Notes: generated by a model not told the origin, from the sequence alone. A stretch of 64,000 nt of DNA from Acidobacteriota bacterium (GCA_021832085.1 JAKBLM010000006.1:1-64000), one strand, 5' to 3'. Positions 42,205 to 51,130 are shown, numbered from the stretch's first letter. Numbers and translations are program-made.

Positions 42205-45168
42205 TCAGAAAGAGACCTGGGCTGAAAACTGCATTTCGCGCGCGGGGAGTTGATTGGTGATGCCCGAGAGCGGTTCGCCAAAGCCGGGCCCGGGTGTTGT
42301 GCCGTTGCCCCAGGTGCCGCTGTAACCGACGAAATTGGCGTGATTGAAAACGTTGAAAGCCTCGGCCCGCAAGTCGAGCTGAATGCGGCCATCGGGCACC
42401 AGCGCGAAGGAGCGAGCGATGAAAGGATCGACGGAGTAGATGGAGCGGCCGCGGCCGGTGTTGCGCCCGATGACGTAGCCGTTGACGACCGGGCGATCGG
42501 TGGTTGCGCCGAAGTCGCCGCTGTTCGTGGTTCCGGTGACGATATTGTAGGGCAGGCCGGTGCCCAGTGTGGCAACACCGCCGAGTCGAATCTGCCAGGG
42601 AGCGGTGTAGACGCCGCTCAGGACGAAGCGCTGCCGCTGATCGAAAATGGCGTCGCCCTTTTCCTGCACGCCGGTGAAGTTGGGATCGTTAGGGTTCTGA
42701 TTGGGAATATCGGGATCGACGTTGTCGATTGCGTGCGACCACGTGTAGCTGGCCAGCATCGAGACGCCATGGAGAAAGCGGTGACTGAGGTTGACGTCCA
42801 GGGCGTCATAGAAGGCGAAGCCGTTGTTCACGTCGCTTTGAATCATGGCGTAGGGCGGCTCGGGATTGGTTCGGGCCGAGGGGTTGCAGGTCATATTGTT
42901 CTGCTGATACCACCAGATCCAGTAGGGACGGGTGCAATTGGCCTCTTGCGCGGTGCGCATCTGGCCCGGTGCGGTGCGAACGAAGGGCGCGGGAGGGTCG
43001 ACGTCGAGCGGGCGATTGATCCGCAGCGTATGCGAGCCCACATAGTCGACGCTCAATATCCAGTTGGGCAAAAGCCTGCGCTCGACGCCGAAGGTCCATT
43101 GCTCTGTGTAGGGATTCAGCAGGGCGTCGGGATAGCCGATGAGCGTATCGGTGGGGAAGAACTGATCGAGATAGGCGCTCTCGCCGGGACGAATGTAGAG
43201 GCTGCGGAGCGGCTCGGTGGCGCCAGGGGGAAAGGCGGGCAAAGGCACGTCGGAAACGCTCGTGGGAAATCCCGGCTGGCCGGGCGCTGCGGTGTAGTTG
43301 AAGACGCCGGTGGGACCGGTGAGGGCGTAATTGGCTTCCGAATTATCGACGATTTGGGAGTAGTAAATGCCGAAACCGCCGCGGATAACCGTGGTGCCGT
43401 TGCCGAACAGGTCGTAGGCGAAGCCGACGCGGGGGGCAAAGCCGTGGGTGGAATCGGTGAAGGTTTGCAGTTCGTAGCTCAGCCCCAGATTCAAGGTCAG
43501 GTTTGAGCGGATTCGGTAATCGTCCTGGAGGAAGGCGGACCAGAGCGTGTCGTCGACGGTGTATTCGGCGTTTCCGTAGCTCTGCGTATAGCTTACGACG
43601 TTGCTGATATCGTTGAGATAAGCAGCGCTTTCGCAGACCGAGAGCGGCTGGGTGCAGACGTTGTAGGCGAGCTGGCCGAGGTAGATCGGGCCGCCGTATT
43701 CCTTGCTGTTGCCGCCGTTGTGCGCGTGGATCATGTCAAGGCCGAAGGCCAGGGTATGGCGGGCGAGCACCCAAGAGACAGTGTCGCTCGCCTCGTACTG
43801 GCGGTTGAGCAGCAGCGCCGATTGCGAGGTGCCCGAGGTGAACGTGCCGCCGGTCGAAACCGGAACGACAAATTGGGTGCTGTAGAGGACCGGGGCGAAC
43901 TCGGTGATCGGCGATGCGAGCTGGAATTGGATACGGGCGTCGTTGAGCAGGCTCGGACTCAGCACCGCCGTCTCGTCGAGTTCGGCAGTGTAGGTGCGGC
44001 GGTGGAAGATGCGATCGACGCTGGGCAGATTGTTGCCGCCGACGGTGCCGTTCGGATTCGTGTCCTTGAAGGAATCGGCGTCGATGCGAAGGAAAATGTT
44101 GTTGGCGTCGTTGATGCGGTGATCGACCCGCAGAAAGCCCAGCCAGCCGCGATAGTGGCCGATGAAGTTGCCGGGCTCGATCGGCGAGGTGACCGGCGAG
44201 GCGCGATTTTGCCAACTGTATTCGTAGTGCGCGGCGAAATGGGTGCGGTGGCTGGAACCGATCGGGCCGGAGAGGCCAAAGGCGGTCTGGGCCAAAGTGT
44301 CGCTGGTGAGGTCGTTGCCGTTGGCCGCCGTCGACGGGGTGAAGCCGGAAAGGCGGGCTTCGGTGTCCGATGGCCGCCACAGTCCGAGCACGTCGCCATG
44401 CCACTGGTTGCCGCCGCTCTGGGTGACGATATTCACGACGCTGCCGGCGGTGAAACCGTAGGCGGCCGAGAAGGCGTTGCTGAGCACCGTCATCTCCTGC
44501 ACGGCATCGAGTGGGATGTTCGTGAAGATGGTCTGGCGGCCCCACATGTCGATGGCGTTGGCGCCATCGACTTCAAACCAGGTCTGCCTGCGGCCGGTGC
44601 CGTTGGTGGTGAACAGGTTCTCGTTCATGAAGACGTCGCCCTGATTGATCGCGGGGCGATTGGCGGCATCGAGCAGCGGCAAGTAGGTGATGCGGCGATT
44701 GAGCAGCGGGACCGCGTGCATGTGGCCGACGCTGAGGTGAATGCCGAGCTGTGGCTCGTCGGCGCGCACCTGGCCGAGCACGCCGGTGACCGTGACGTGT
44801 GTGGCTTGCCCGGCAACGTTGATCTGTAGTTGGAAATCAGCCGTCCTGCCGCCAACCAGGGTGATGCCCTGGAGGCGCGTTACGGCGAAGCCCTGCTTTT
44901 CGGCCGTCAGCACATAGGTTCCCGCGACCGGCAGGCCCGCCAGGTTGAACGTTCCGGAGGAATCGGTCTGCACGCTCCGCCTTAGTCCGGTCAATGTGTT
45001 GACCACGGTGATGCGCGCGCCTGGCACCGGTGCATGGCTCTGATCGGTGACTTTTCCTTGGATCGTGGCCGTATCGGGCGTTTGGGCTCCAAGAGGGGCT
45101 GCCGCGATCAGAAAAACCATGCCAAAGACACAAAAAACTCGCCTAACCCACCTCTTTGACACATTCAT
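42205..45168 (-). CDS. Oar-like TonB-dependent receptor with carboxypeptidase-regulatory domain (987 aa), copy 2
   Basis: This has the same architecture as copy 1, and most residues are identical (clearly over 80% in the stretches I compared). Differences cluster in the signal peptide, in scattered plug positions (GVNDVDLWG versus GANAIDMWG) and in exposed barrel loops. It ends QVSF. The two genes lie head to tail with about 100 bp between them. Divergent loops with conserved strands suggest they differ in ligand specificity or antigenicity rather than being redundant. A stem-loop was not seen between them, so read-through from copy 2 into copy 1 is possible. Confidence 0.92.
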   Translation of the reverse strand: MNVSKRWVRRVFCVFGMVFLIAAAPLGAQTPDTATIQGKVTDQSHAPVPGARITVVNTLTGLRRSVQTDSSGTFNLAGLPVAGTYVLTAEKQGFAVTRLQGITLVGGRTADFQLQINVAGQATHVTVTGVLGQVRADEPQLGIHLSVGHMHAVPLLNRRITYLPLLDAANRPAINQGDVFMNENLFTTNGTGRRQTWFEVDGANAIDMWGRQTIFTNIPLDAVQEMTVLSNAFSAAYGFTAGSVVNIVTQSGGNQWHGDVLGLWRPSDTEARLSGFTPSTAANGNDLTSDTLAQTAFGLSGPIGSSHRTHFAAHYEYSWQNRASPVTSPIEPGNFIGHYRGWLGFLRVDHRINDANNIFLRIDADSFKDTNPNGTVGGNNLPSVDRIFHRRTYTAELDETAVLSPSLLNDARIQFQLASPITEFAPVLYSTQFVVPVSTGGTFTSGTSQSALLLNRQYEASDTVSWVLARHTLAFGLDMIHAHNGGNSKEYGGPIYLGQLAYNVCTQPLSVCESAAYLNDISNVVSYTQSYGNAEYTVDDTLWSAFLQDDYRIRSNLTLNLGLSYELQTFTDSTHGFAPRVGFAYDLFGNGTTVIRGGFGIYYSQIVDNSEANYALTGPTGVFNYTAAPGQPGFPTSVSDVPLPAFPPGATEPLRSLYIRPGESAYLDQFFPTDTLIGYPDALLNPYTEQWTFGVERRLLPNWILSVDYVGSHTLRINRPLDVDPPAPFVRTAPGQMRTAQEANCTRPYWIWWYQQNNMTCNPSARTNPEPPYAMIQSDVNNGFAFYDALDVNLSHRFLHGVSMLASYTWSHAIDNVDPDIPNQNPNDPNFTGVQEKGDAIFDQRQRFVLSGVYTAPWQIRLGGVATLGTGLPYNIVTGTTNSGDFGATTDRPVVNGYVIGRNTGRGRSIYSVDPFIARSFALVPDGRIQLDLRAEAFNVFNHANFVGYSGTWGNGTTPGPGFGEPLSGITNQLPAREMQFSAQVSF

Positions 45169-45195
45169 GCTGGGGTGAATCTAACCGCGCCGGCC

Positions 45196-45218
45196 GACTA
45201 CTACCAGAATCGTAATTC
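45196..45218 (-). promoter_or_regulatory. Conserved upstream element, receptor copy 2
   Basis: This is the partner of the block at 42128-42150, with one base different in 23. It is 27 bases upstream of the ATG at 45168. On the minus strand a run of T lies just before it. Confidence 0.5.
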
Positions 45219-45312
45219 AAAAAAAATGGCGCGCCAATTTGGCGGTCTTTTGGCGTCCGGCGGGCGAAAGGAGGGTGAGCAGGCGACTTTGGGATGGAAA
45301 TATTGCGGCGCA

Positions 45313-45340
45313 GCGGGCCGGCTGGAAAAGGCCGGCCCGC
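45313..45340 (-). terminator. Stem-loop terminator after the first HtrA gene
   Basis: GCGGGCCGGC (45313-45322) pairs perfectly with GCCGGCCCGC (45331-45340) around an 8-base loop, 22 bases after the stop at 45363. There is no U-run. Confidence 0.5.
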
Positions 45341-45362
45341 CTGCCGCGGCTTGATAGTGTGG

Positions 45363-46883
45363 TTACTCGCCGTTGGGCGAAATGACCATGTAGATCGTCT
45401 GGCCGGCCTGGTTGACGAGCAGCAGCACCGGCCTGTCACCGGCCTCCTGCACGGCGCGGTCGTATTCGGAAAGGTTGTTCACCGGGTGGTGATTGACTTC
45501 CTCGATTACGTCACCCCGGTGCAGATACGAATCGGAAGCGGGGCTGGACGTGGAAATCGATGTGACCACCACGCCACGAGTAGTCGGGGAAATGTTCAAC
45601 TGGTCGGCAATTTGCGGCGTGAGCGTCTGGACCTGGACGCCGGCGAGCGCACTGCCTCGGCTCGGGCCCTGGCTGGCCTGGCTGGACTCGCCGATGGTGG
45701 ACTGCACGAGTTTCGCGGTGAATTCGCGCCTCTGCCCGTTGCGGAACACTTCGAGGTGCACGATCGTTCCCGGCGCGGTCTCGTTCACCAGCCGGTACAA
45801 CTCATAGTAATTCTTGATCGGCGCGCCATTGAATTTCAGGATGATGTCGCCGCGCTTGAGTCCTGCTTTTTGGGCAGGGCTATTGGGATTGACCTGACTG
45901 ACGAGCGCGCCTTCCGCCTTGGGCAGTCCAAACTGTTTCGCCAACTGGTTGCTCACAGCCTGGATGATCACGCCCAATTGGCCGCGAATCACTTTGCCGT
46001 GCTCGATCAGCTGGGTCATGATCCGTCGGGCCAGATTGATCGGGATGGCGAAGCCGATGCCGATATTGCCCTGGCCGCCGCCGGTCTCGATTGCGGTGTT
46101 GATGCCGATCACCCGGCCACGGGTGTTGATCAACGCGCCGCCGGAGTTGCCGGGGTTGATCGCAGCGTCGGTCTGAATGAAGTCCTGAATGCTGTTCTGG
46201 CCCTCGATGTAGACATTGGTGCGATTCTTGGCGCTGATGATGCCCATGGTCACCGTCTCGCCGACGCCGAACGGGTCGCCGATGGCGAAGACGATGTCGC
46301 CAATGTGCAGATTGGAGGAATCGCCGAGCTGCAGCGCTGTGAGGCCGGTAGCGTCGATCTTAATCACGGCGAGATCGGTGCGACGGTCAGCGCCGACTAC
46401 CTTGGCCTTGAAATCGCGCCCGTCGCGCAGCCGGACGTGGATGTCGTCAGCGCCGCGGATCACGTGGTCGTTGGTGAGGATGTAGCCGTCGGAGCGAACG
46501 ATCACTCCCGAGCCGAGCGCGTATTCCTTTTCCGGAACCGTCTGGCCCTGCGGGGTGCCGAAAAACTGGTTGAAAAAGGGATTGTTGAAGAACGGGGAAG
46601 ATGAATACCTTCTCTTGATCACCTTCGTTGTGGAGATGTAAACCACGCCGGGCAAATCGGGCCGAATGACCGGAGCAAAACTGTCCGGTAGGTACTGGGG
46701 CGCTCGGCCCGGCCGGGCGAGGTTGGCGTTCTCGCTTGCCGATGCCGAGGTTCGCGACCGATTGGGGGGCACGGGATCGCGCCGTGCCGCTGCCCAGGAG
46801 TCGAGCATTCCGCCCGCTGTCACCACGGCCACAACAATCGCAACCACCGAGAGCCACCGTGAGCGGATGGCACTGTTTCGCAT
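45363..46883 (-). CDS. HtrA/DegP-family periplasmic serine protease, copy 1 (506 aa)
   Basis: An N-terminal anchor or signal (residues 11-30) leads to a trypsin-like domain with catalytic H140 (LTNDH), D170 (RTDLAVIK) and S247 (GNSGGAL). Two PDZ domains follow (about 300-395 and 410-500; SPAQKAGLKRGDIIL and then HRGDVIEEVNHHPV). This is the DegP/DegQ architecture: a protease and chaperone for misfolded periplasmic and outer-membrane proteins. GGAAGGAC lies before the ATG. A second copy lies 690 bp upstream on the same strand. Part of the protease domain is identical at the DNA level between the two. Confidence 0.95.
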   Translation of the reverse strand: MRNSAIRSRWLSVVAIVVAVVTAGGMLDSWAAARRDPVPPNRSRTSASASENANLARPGRAPQYLPDSFAPVIRPDLPGVVYISTTKVIKRRYSSSPFFNNPFFNQFFGTPQGQTVPEKEYALGSGVIVRSDGYILTNDHVIRGADDIHVRLRDGRDFKAKVVGADRRTDLAVIKIDATGLTALQLGDSSNLHIGDIVFAIGDPFGVGETVTMGIISAKNRTNVYIEGQNSIQDFIQTDAAINPGNSGGALINTRGRVIGINTAIETGGGQGNIGIGFAIPINLARRIMTQLIEHGKVIRGQLGVIIQAVSNQLAKQFGLPKAEGALVSQVNPNSPAQKAGLKRGDIILKFNGAPIKNYYELYRLVNETAPGTIVHLEVFRNGQRREFTAKLVQSTIGESSQASQGPSRGSALAGVQVQTLTPQIADQLNISPTTRGVVVTSISTSSPASDSYLHRGDVIEEVNHHPVNNLSEYDRAVQEAGDRPVLLLVNQAGQTIYMVISPNGE

Positions 46884-47105
46884 GTCCTTCCTCCTTCAAA
46901 GCCCACCCGGGCGGCCGTTTGGCTCGCCCTCAGACTCGTCGTTTTCAGCAAAAAGAATCCCGAGGCGCCTCAGGAATCACCCGCTCTGGTCGTTATGATA
47001 ATTACCGCTACAGATTGTAGCACTCGCCGGCCCGGTCTGCAAAAGGCAGCAGAAGGGACTGCAAGTTTAGCTTTGGAGGATGCTTTGGATTCCAGCCGTA
47101 GACTT

Positions 47106-47122
47106 GGCCGACCAGGTCGGCC
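47106..47122 (-). terminator. Short stem-loop after the GIY-YIG gene
   Basis: GGCCGAC (47106-47112) pairs with GTCGGCC (47116-47122), 4 bases after the stop at 47127. It is short and without a U-run, so it is only a candidate end for the tRNA/GIY-YIG transcript. Confidence 0.35.
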
Positions 47123-47126
47123 CACT

Positions 47127-47378
47127 CTAACCCTTGCGCGAATCGATCAATTTTTCGATCAGTCTCGCCGATTGCCAGCGTTTGATCACCAGCTCACGAC
47201 GCCGTGCTTCGGTGAGCGTTGGGAGGGTTTCCTGGTAGACCAGTGACCAGGGCCCACGACCTCGCGTTGAGGGGGAGTGGTTGCCGTGGTGTTCGGCGAG
47301 GCGGCGCGAGAGATCGTTGGTCGAGCCGATGTAGCAGCGGCCGGAGGTCTGGCTTTGGAGGATGTAGACGAAGGCCAT
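47127..47378 (-). CDS. GIY-YIG-domain protein, UPF0213-like (83 aa)
   Basis: The motif pair is VYILQS and CYIGSTNDLSRRLAEH, with Arg in the helix and Glu in TEARRRELVIKRW matching the catalytic set of single-domain GIY-YIG proteins. Such short members are thought to be nucleases of the SLX1/UvrC fold but most are uncharacterised. The ATG at 47378 is 10 bases after the CCA end of tRNA-Val; a TTG at 47384 is the alternative. No ribosome-binding site is present. The gene is probably read from the tRNA promoter and starts near the processed end. Confidence 0.85.
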   Translation of the reverse strand: MAFVYILQSQTSGRCYIGSTNDLSRRLAEHHGNHSPSTRGRGPWSLVYQETLPTLTEARRRELVIKRWQSARLIEKLIDSRKG

Positions 47379-47388
47379 TGGCAAGAAA

Positions 47389-47465
47389 TGGTAGGCCCGT
47401 ACGGATTCGAACCGTAGACCTCTACCGTGTCAAGGTAGCGCTCTAACCAACTGAGCTACGGGCCT
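47389..47465 (-). tRNA. tRNA-Val (anticodon GAC)
   Basis: The minus strand folds as a full cloverleaf. The acceptor is AGGCCCG with CGGGCCT; the D-stem GCTC/GAGC; the anticodon stem CTACC/GGTAG around loop TTGACAC; and the T-stem TACGG/CCGTA around TTCGAAT. The discriminator A at 47392 and CCA (47389-47391) are encoded. The anticodon GAC reads valine GUC/GUU codons. Confidence 0.97.
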
Positions 47466-47575
47466 CCAGAAAGACAAACTCGTGAACCGGGTGGCTCACG
47501 AGCTTGGCCTCGCCGAATTTTAGCACAGCGAGCCGACCGGGCGAGGCCGGCCCGCTGCGCGAAGCGTACGCGGCC

Positions 47576-49102
47576 CTACTGGCCGCTAGGCGAAATGACA
47601 ATGTAGAGGGTCTGGCCCTGTTGGTTGACGAGCAGGAGGACCGGTTTGTCGCCGGCGGCCTGCACCGCCTGGTTGTATTCGGAGACGTTGTGCACCGGCC
47701 GGTGATTGACTTCCTGGATCACATCCCCGCGCTGGAGGCCGCTACCAAAAGCTGGGCTGTTCGGGGAGATGGAAGTGATCACCACGCCCTGGGTCGTGGG
47801 CGGGAGATTCAGCTGGTTGGCGATATCCGGCGAAAGGGTCTGTACGGTGACCCCGGCGAGCGGACTGCCCTGGCCCGGGCCCTGCGACGGTCCACCGCTC
47901 TCGCCGATGGTGGACTGCTCGAGGGTGACGTTGAACTCACGGGTCTGGCCGTTCCGGAACACTTCGAGGTGGACCACCGTTCCGGGCGCCATTGAACTCA
48001 CCTTCAGCAGCAGATCGTTGTAATTCTTCACCGTTTGGCCGTCGATTTTCAGGATGATGTCGCCGCTCTGGAGGCCCGCCTTGGCAGCCGGGCCGTTGGG
48101 AATGACTTGCCCGATGAGCGCGCCTTCAGCCTTGGGCAGGCCGAACTGCTGGGCGAGGGCCGGCGTGACTTCCTGGATGTAGACGCCGAGTTGGCCACGG
48201 ATCACCTTGCCGTGCTCGATCAACTGGGTCATCACCTGTCGGGCCAGATTGACCGGGATGGCGAAGCCGATGCCGATATTGCCCTGGCCGCCACCGGTCT
48301 CGATTGCGGTGTTGATGCCGATCACCCGGCCACGGGTGTTGATCAACGCGCCGCCGGAGTTGCCGGGGTTGATCGCGGCGTCGGTCTGAATGAAGTCCTG
48401 GATGCTATTGGGGCCTTCGACGCTGAGGTTGCTGCGATTCTTGGCACTGATGATGCCCATGGTGACCGTCTCGCCGACGCCGAACGGGTCGCCGATGGCG
48501 AAGACGATGTCGCCAATGTGCAGATTGGAGGAATCGCCGAGCTGCAGCGCTGTGAGGCCGGTAGCGTCGATCTTAATCACGGCGAGATCGGTGCGACGGT
48601 CAGCGCCGACTACCTTGGCCTTGAAATCGCGCCCGTCGCGCAGCCGGACGTGGATGTCGTCAGCGCCGCGGATCACGTGGTCATTGGTGAGGATGTAGCC
48701 GTCGGAGCGAATGATCACGCCCGAGCCGAGCGCGAATTCCTTTTCCGGAACCGCCTGGCCCTGAGGGGCGCCGAAAAACTGGTTGAAAAACGGGTTGTTG
48801 AAGAAGGGGAAGGGAGTGTTCCTGCGGTGGATCACTTTCGTTGTCGAGATGTAGACGACACCAGGCAGGTCCGGCTCGATGACAGGGGAAAAGCTATCGG
48901 GCAGCGCCGCCGGCGCCTGCCCAGGCTGGGCGAAATTGTTGGCGCCGCTGTTACTGGCGAGGGTCGGCGTCAGCAAGCCGCTGGTGAAGACCGGATACCC
49001 TCTGCGGGCGGCCCAGGAACCCAGCACTCCGCCTGCCACCACCCCGGCCAAAACGATCACAATCAGAAATAGCCACCGTGAGCGGATGGCATTGTTTTCC
49101 AT
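47576..49102 (-). CDS. HtrA/DegP-family periplasmic serine protease, copy 2 (508 aa)
   Basis: This has the same layout as copy 1: membrane anchor or signal (11-30), catalytic H142, D172 and S249, and two PDZ domains (SPDIANQLNLPPTTQGVVITS begins the second). The middle of the protease domain is nearly identical to copy 1 at DNA level, while the N-terminal linker and both PDZ domains differ clearly. Different PDZ domains mean different substrate or activator peptides, so the two probably divide labour. AGGAGGAAGG lies before the ATG. The leader just upstream is similar in both copies. Confidence 0.95.
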   Translation of the reverse strand: MENNAIRSRWLFLIVIVLAGVVAGGVLGSWAARRGYPVFTSGLLTPTLASNSGANNFAQPGQAPAALPDSFSPVIEPDLPGVVYISTTKVIHRRNTPFPFFNNPFFNQFFGAPQGQAVPEKEFALGSGVIIRSDGYILTNDHVIRGADDIHVRLRDGRDFKAKVVGADRRTDLAVIKIDATGLTALQLGDSSNLHIGDIVFAIGDPFGVGETVTMGIISAKNRSNLSVEGPNSIQDFIQTDAAINPGNSGGALINTRGRVIGINTAIETGGGQGNIGIGFAIPVNLARQVMTQLIEHGKVIRGQLGVYIQEVTPALAQQFGLPKAEGALIGQVIPNGPAAKAGLQSGDIILKIDGQTVKNYNDLLLKVSSMAPGTVVHLEVFRNGQTREFNVTLEQSTIGESGGPSQGPGQGSPLAGVTVQTLSPDIANQLNLPPTTQGVVITSISPNSPAFGSGLQRGDVIQEVNHRPVHNVSEYNQAVQAAGDKPVLLLVNQQGQTLYIVISPSGQ

Positions 49103-49271
49103 GTCCTTCCTCCTTCGAAACCCACTTGAGCCAGGGGTCTCCCTCGCTCCGAAACTCGTTTCTTTCGATCAACCCGGAAAAAATTCGGCTTCCCCGGAAG
49201 CGCTTTCGACACGGGCAACACCCCGGCGAATTCGCCGGAGCGGCCCCGGGTCGGGCGCTCCCCCTAAACGA

Positions 49272-50765
49272 TCATTTTTTCGCCAGCCCCGGGGCTGACG
49301 CGGTACCACAGAGATTATCGATATTATCTCCGGGTTTGTAATGGAGTTTACGCGGCGCCATACAGCCCTTTGCGTGCGGGATAAGGCTCGGCCGGTTTTT
49401 GGCCTTCTTCTTGCCCATTGCCACCACGGGCTTGAGTTCCTTTTTCATCTGCAGGAAGGCGGAAGTCTGCACAATGTATTGGGACTTCTTGGGCAGGAAG
49501 TCGATTTCCCTCATGGCGTCGACCATGCGTTGGTAGAACGGCGGGTGATCGTAGAACCACGCCACTCCGTTCACGTAGCCTTCCCGCGTGGCCATCTTGT
49601 CGAAAAACCGGATGAAGCCGGTGGGATCGTAACCGGCATTCCAGGCGTACTGGATGCCGAGTTGATCGGCCTGCAACTCGTATTCGCGGCTGACGCCGAG
49701 AAGCTTGAGGTTGAGCATCATGCCCAGGCCCTCGAAGCCGTATTGCAGCGCGTAATATTCGCCGAGGCTGGCGATACCGCCGGTCATCACCATCGCCGCC
49801 ACTTCCCCAGCCTGCTCGAAGATCGAAGCCAGCGTGGCCCGCTCCATCAGCTTGTGGCCGTGGCGGGCGACGATATGTCCGATCTCATGGCCGATGACGC
49901 CGGCCAGCTCGGATTCGTTGTCGACGGCGCGCAGCAGGCCCAGGTTGACGAAGACGAAGCCGCCTGGGAAGGAGAAGGCGTTGATCACGTTGGAATTCAC
50001 CACATAGAGGTGCAGTGGCACATGCAGGTCCGAATGGGAAGCGACGCGCATTGCCACGCGGCGGACGTAGCTCACGATCGCCTTGTTTTTCACCTCCGGT
50101 GGCAGCATGCCCTCCTGCTTCAACTGCTGGATCGTTTCCTCGCCAAGGCGGATGTCCTTGGATTGGCCCTTGGCGATCACGCGGAAGCCGATGTCCTTGA
50201 CGTCGCCCCAGCGCCGGTTGCGGTAGGCGCCGTCGGCCAGCTCCTGCTGGATCTGCTTGTAATCGGTCGGCCAGTTCTGGATCAGTTCCAGTTTCGCCTT
50301 CATGTTTTGGTAGGCGATGGGAACGCCGTGATCGGCGAGCAGGCGGTCTTCGCCGCGCTCAAAGCGAAGATCCTGGATCTTGCAACGCAAGGCGTGACGC
50401 TCGCTGCGGGTGACGAGCTTGCGGCCGTGCAACTTGCGGCGGTCGGCGCTGATCCGCTTGTTGTAGGCGTCGACTTTCTCCTTGAACTTGTGGACGCAGC
50501 TCGCCTGATTCTTCGTCAGCCGGGCCTCTTCCGCCTTGTACTGAGCGTCGGTGAAATGCAACTCGGGCGAAATCTTGAAAAGCGTGAGATACGATTTCAC
50601 AAGATAAGCCTGCAACGGCAACGGCTCGACAGGGGCCGGTACGGCGGGTCCGGCGGGCTGCTTGGCCGCCGGCGGCGGTGCGCCCAGAGCTGGCAGGAGA
50701 ACGAGCAGTTCGCACAACAACACGACGACCGCTCGTCGCCCGTACTTCCTGAATGAATCGATCAT
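49272..50765 (-). CDS. M48-family metalloprotease, BepA/LoiP-like (497 aa)
   Basis: A signal peptide (VVVLLCELLVLLPALGA, about 12-28) is followed by a long helical, Lys-rich region (about 70-200) that ordinary M48 enzymes lack. The protease core has AFSFPGGFVFVNLGLL, the zinc site HEIGH (H293, E294, H297) and YELQADQLG with the third ligand Glu. The C-terminal basic tail has two Cys that may form a disulfide. No TPR domain is evident, so it differs from BepA. It is probably periplasmic, degrading misassembled envelope proteins. ATG 50765 is set by AAGGA and the signal; the frame is open upstream. Confidence 0.9.
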   Translation of the reverse strand: MIDSFRKYGRRAVVVLLCELLVLLPALGAPPPAAKQPAGPAVPAPVEPLPLQAYLVKSYLTLFKISPELHFTDAQYKAEEARLTKNQASCVHKFKEKVDAYNKRISADRRKLHGRKLVTRSERHALRCKIQDLRFERGEDRLLADHGVPIAYQNMKAKLELIQNWPTDYKQIQQELADGAYRNRRWGDVKDIGFRVIAKGQSKDIRLGEETIQQLKQEGMLPPEVKNKAIVSYVRRVAMRVASHSDLHVPLHLYVVNSNVINAFSFPGGFVFVNLGLLRAVDNESELAGVIGHEIGHIVARHGHKLMERATLASIFEQAGEVAAMVMTGGIASLGEYYALQYGFEGLGMMLNLKLLGVSREYELQADQLGIQYAWNAGYDPTGFIRFFDKMATREGYVNGVAWFYDHPPFYQRMVDAMREIDFLPKKSQYIVQTSAFLQMKKELKPVVAMGKKKAKNRPSLIPHAKGCMAPRKLHYKPGDNIDNLCGTASAPGLAKK

Positions 50766-51130
50766 CGACGGTTCCTTTACGATGCCACTAGCCTCACGCG
50801 GGCAAGGTCGAGAACGTGTAGATACCTTCCAGTTTAGATGCACATTCCGGGAAATCAAGCGCGGCGGGTCGGCCGAGCCGGGCGGGGCGGTAGCGCGGCT
50901 GGCGCCCGGGGAGTAGAATAGCAAGGCGCAGGGGGAATTTCCGGGGGTATCCGACCGCTGGGGAGCCGGCCCTCGGCTCCTTTAGTTTCGACCACCTCCC
51001 AAAGGCGCGCCCGTCGGGTCGGGCCGCTCAAACGCGAGCGCAGTGGCGCCTGGTGGCAGACCGGCGGTAGCGGATGCGTCCCCACGGCGACTTCCTGAAT
51101 CTTAGGTAAAGAACCTACAAGGAGGATTCG
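50766..51130. other. Divergent intergenic region between M48 and superoxide dismutase genes
   Basis: No protein gene is apparent. The only clear feature is a terminator-like hairpin pointing to the plus strand (50962-50988). A TAGAAT at 50914-50919 could be a -10 but has no -35. AAGGAGG is the ribosome-binding site of the dismutase. Confidence 0.4.
50962..50988 (+). terminator. Intrinsic terminator-like hairpin with no gene before it
   Basis: GGAGCCG (50962-50968) pairs with CGGCTCC (50974-50980) and is followed by TTTAGTTT on the plus strand. It lies 143 bases upstream of the dismutase ATG. It would end a short transcript starting in the M48 promoter region, or act as an attenuator. Confidence 0.45.
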
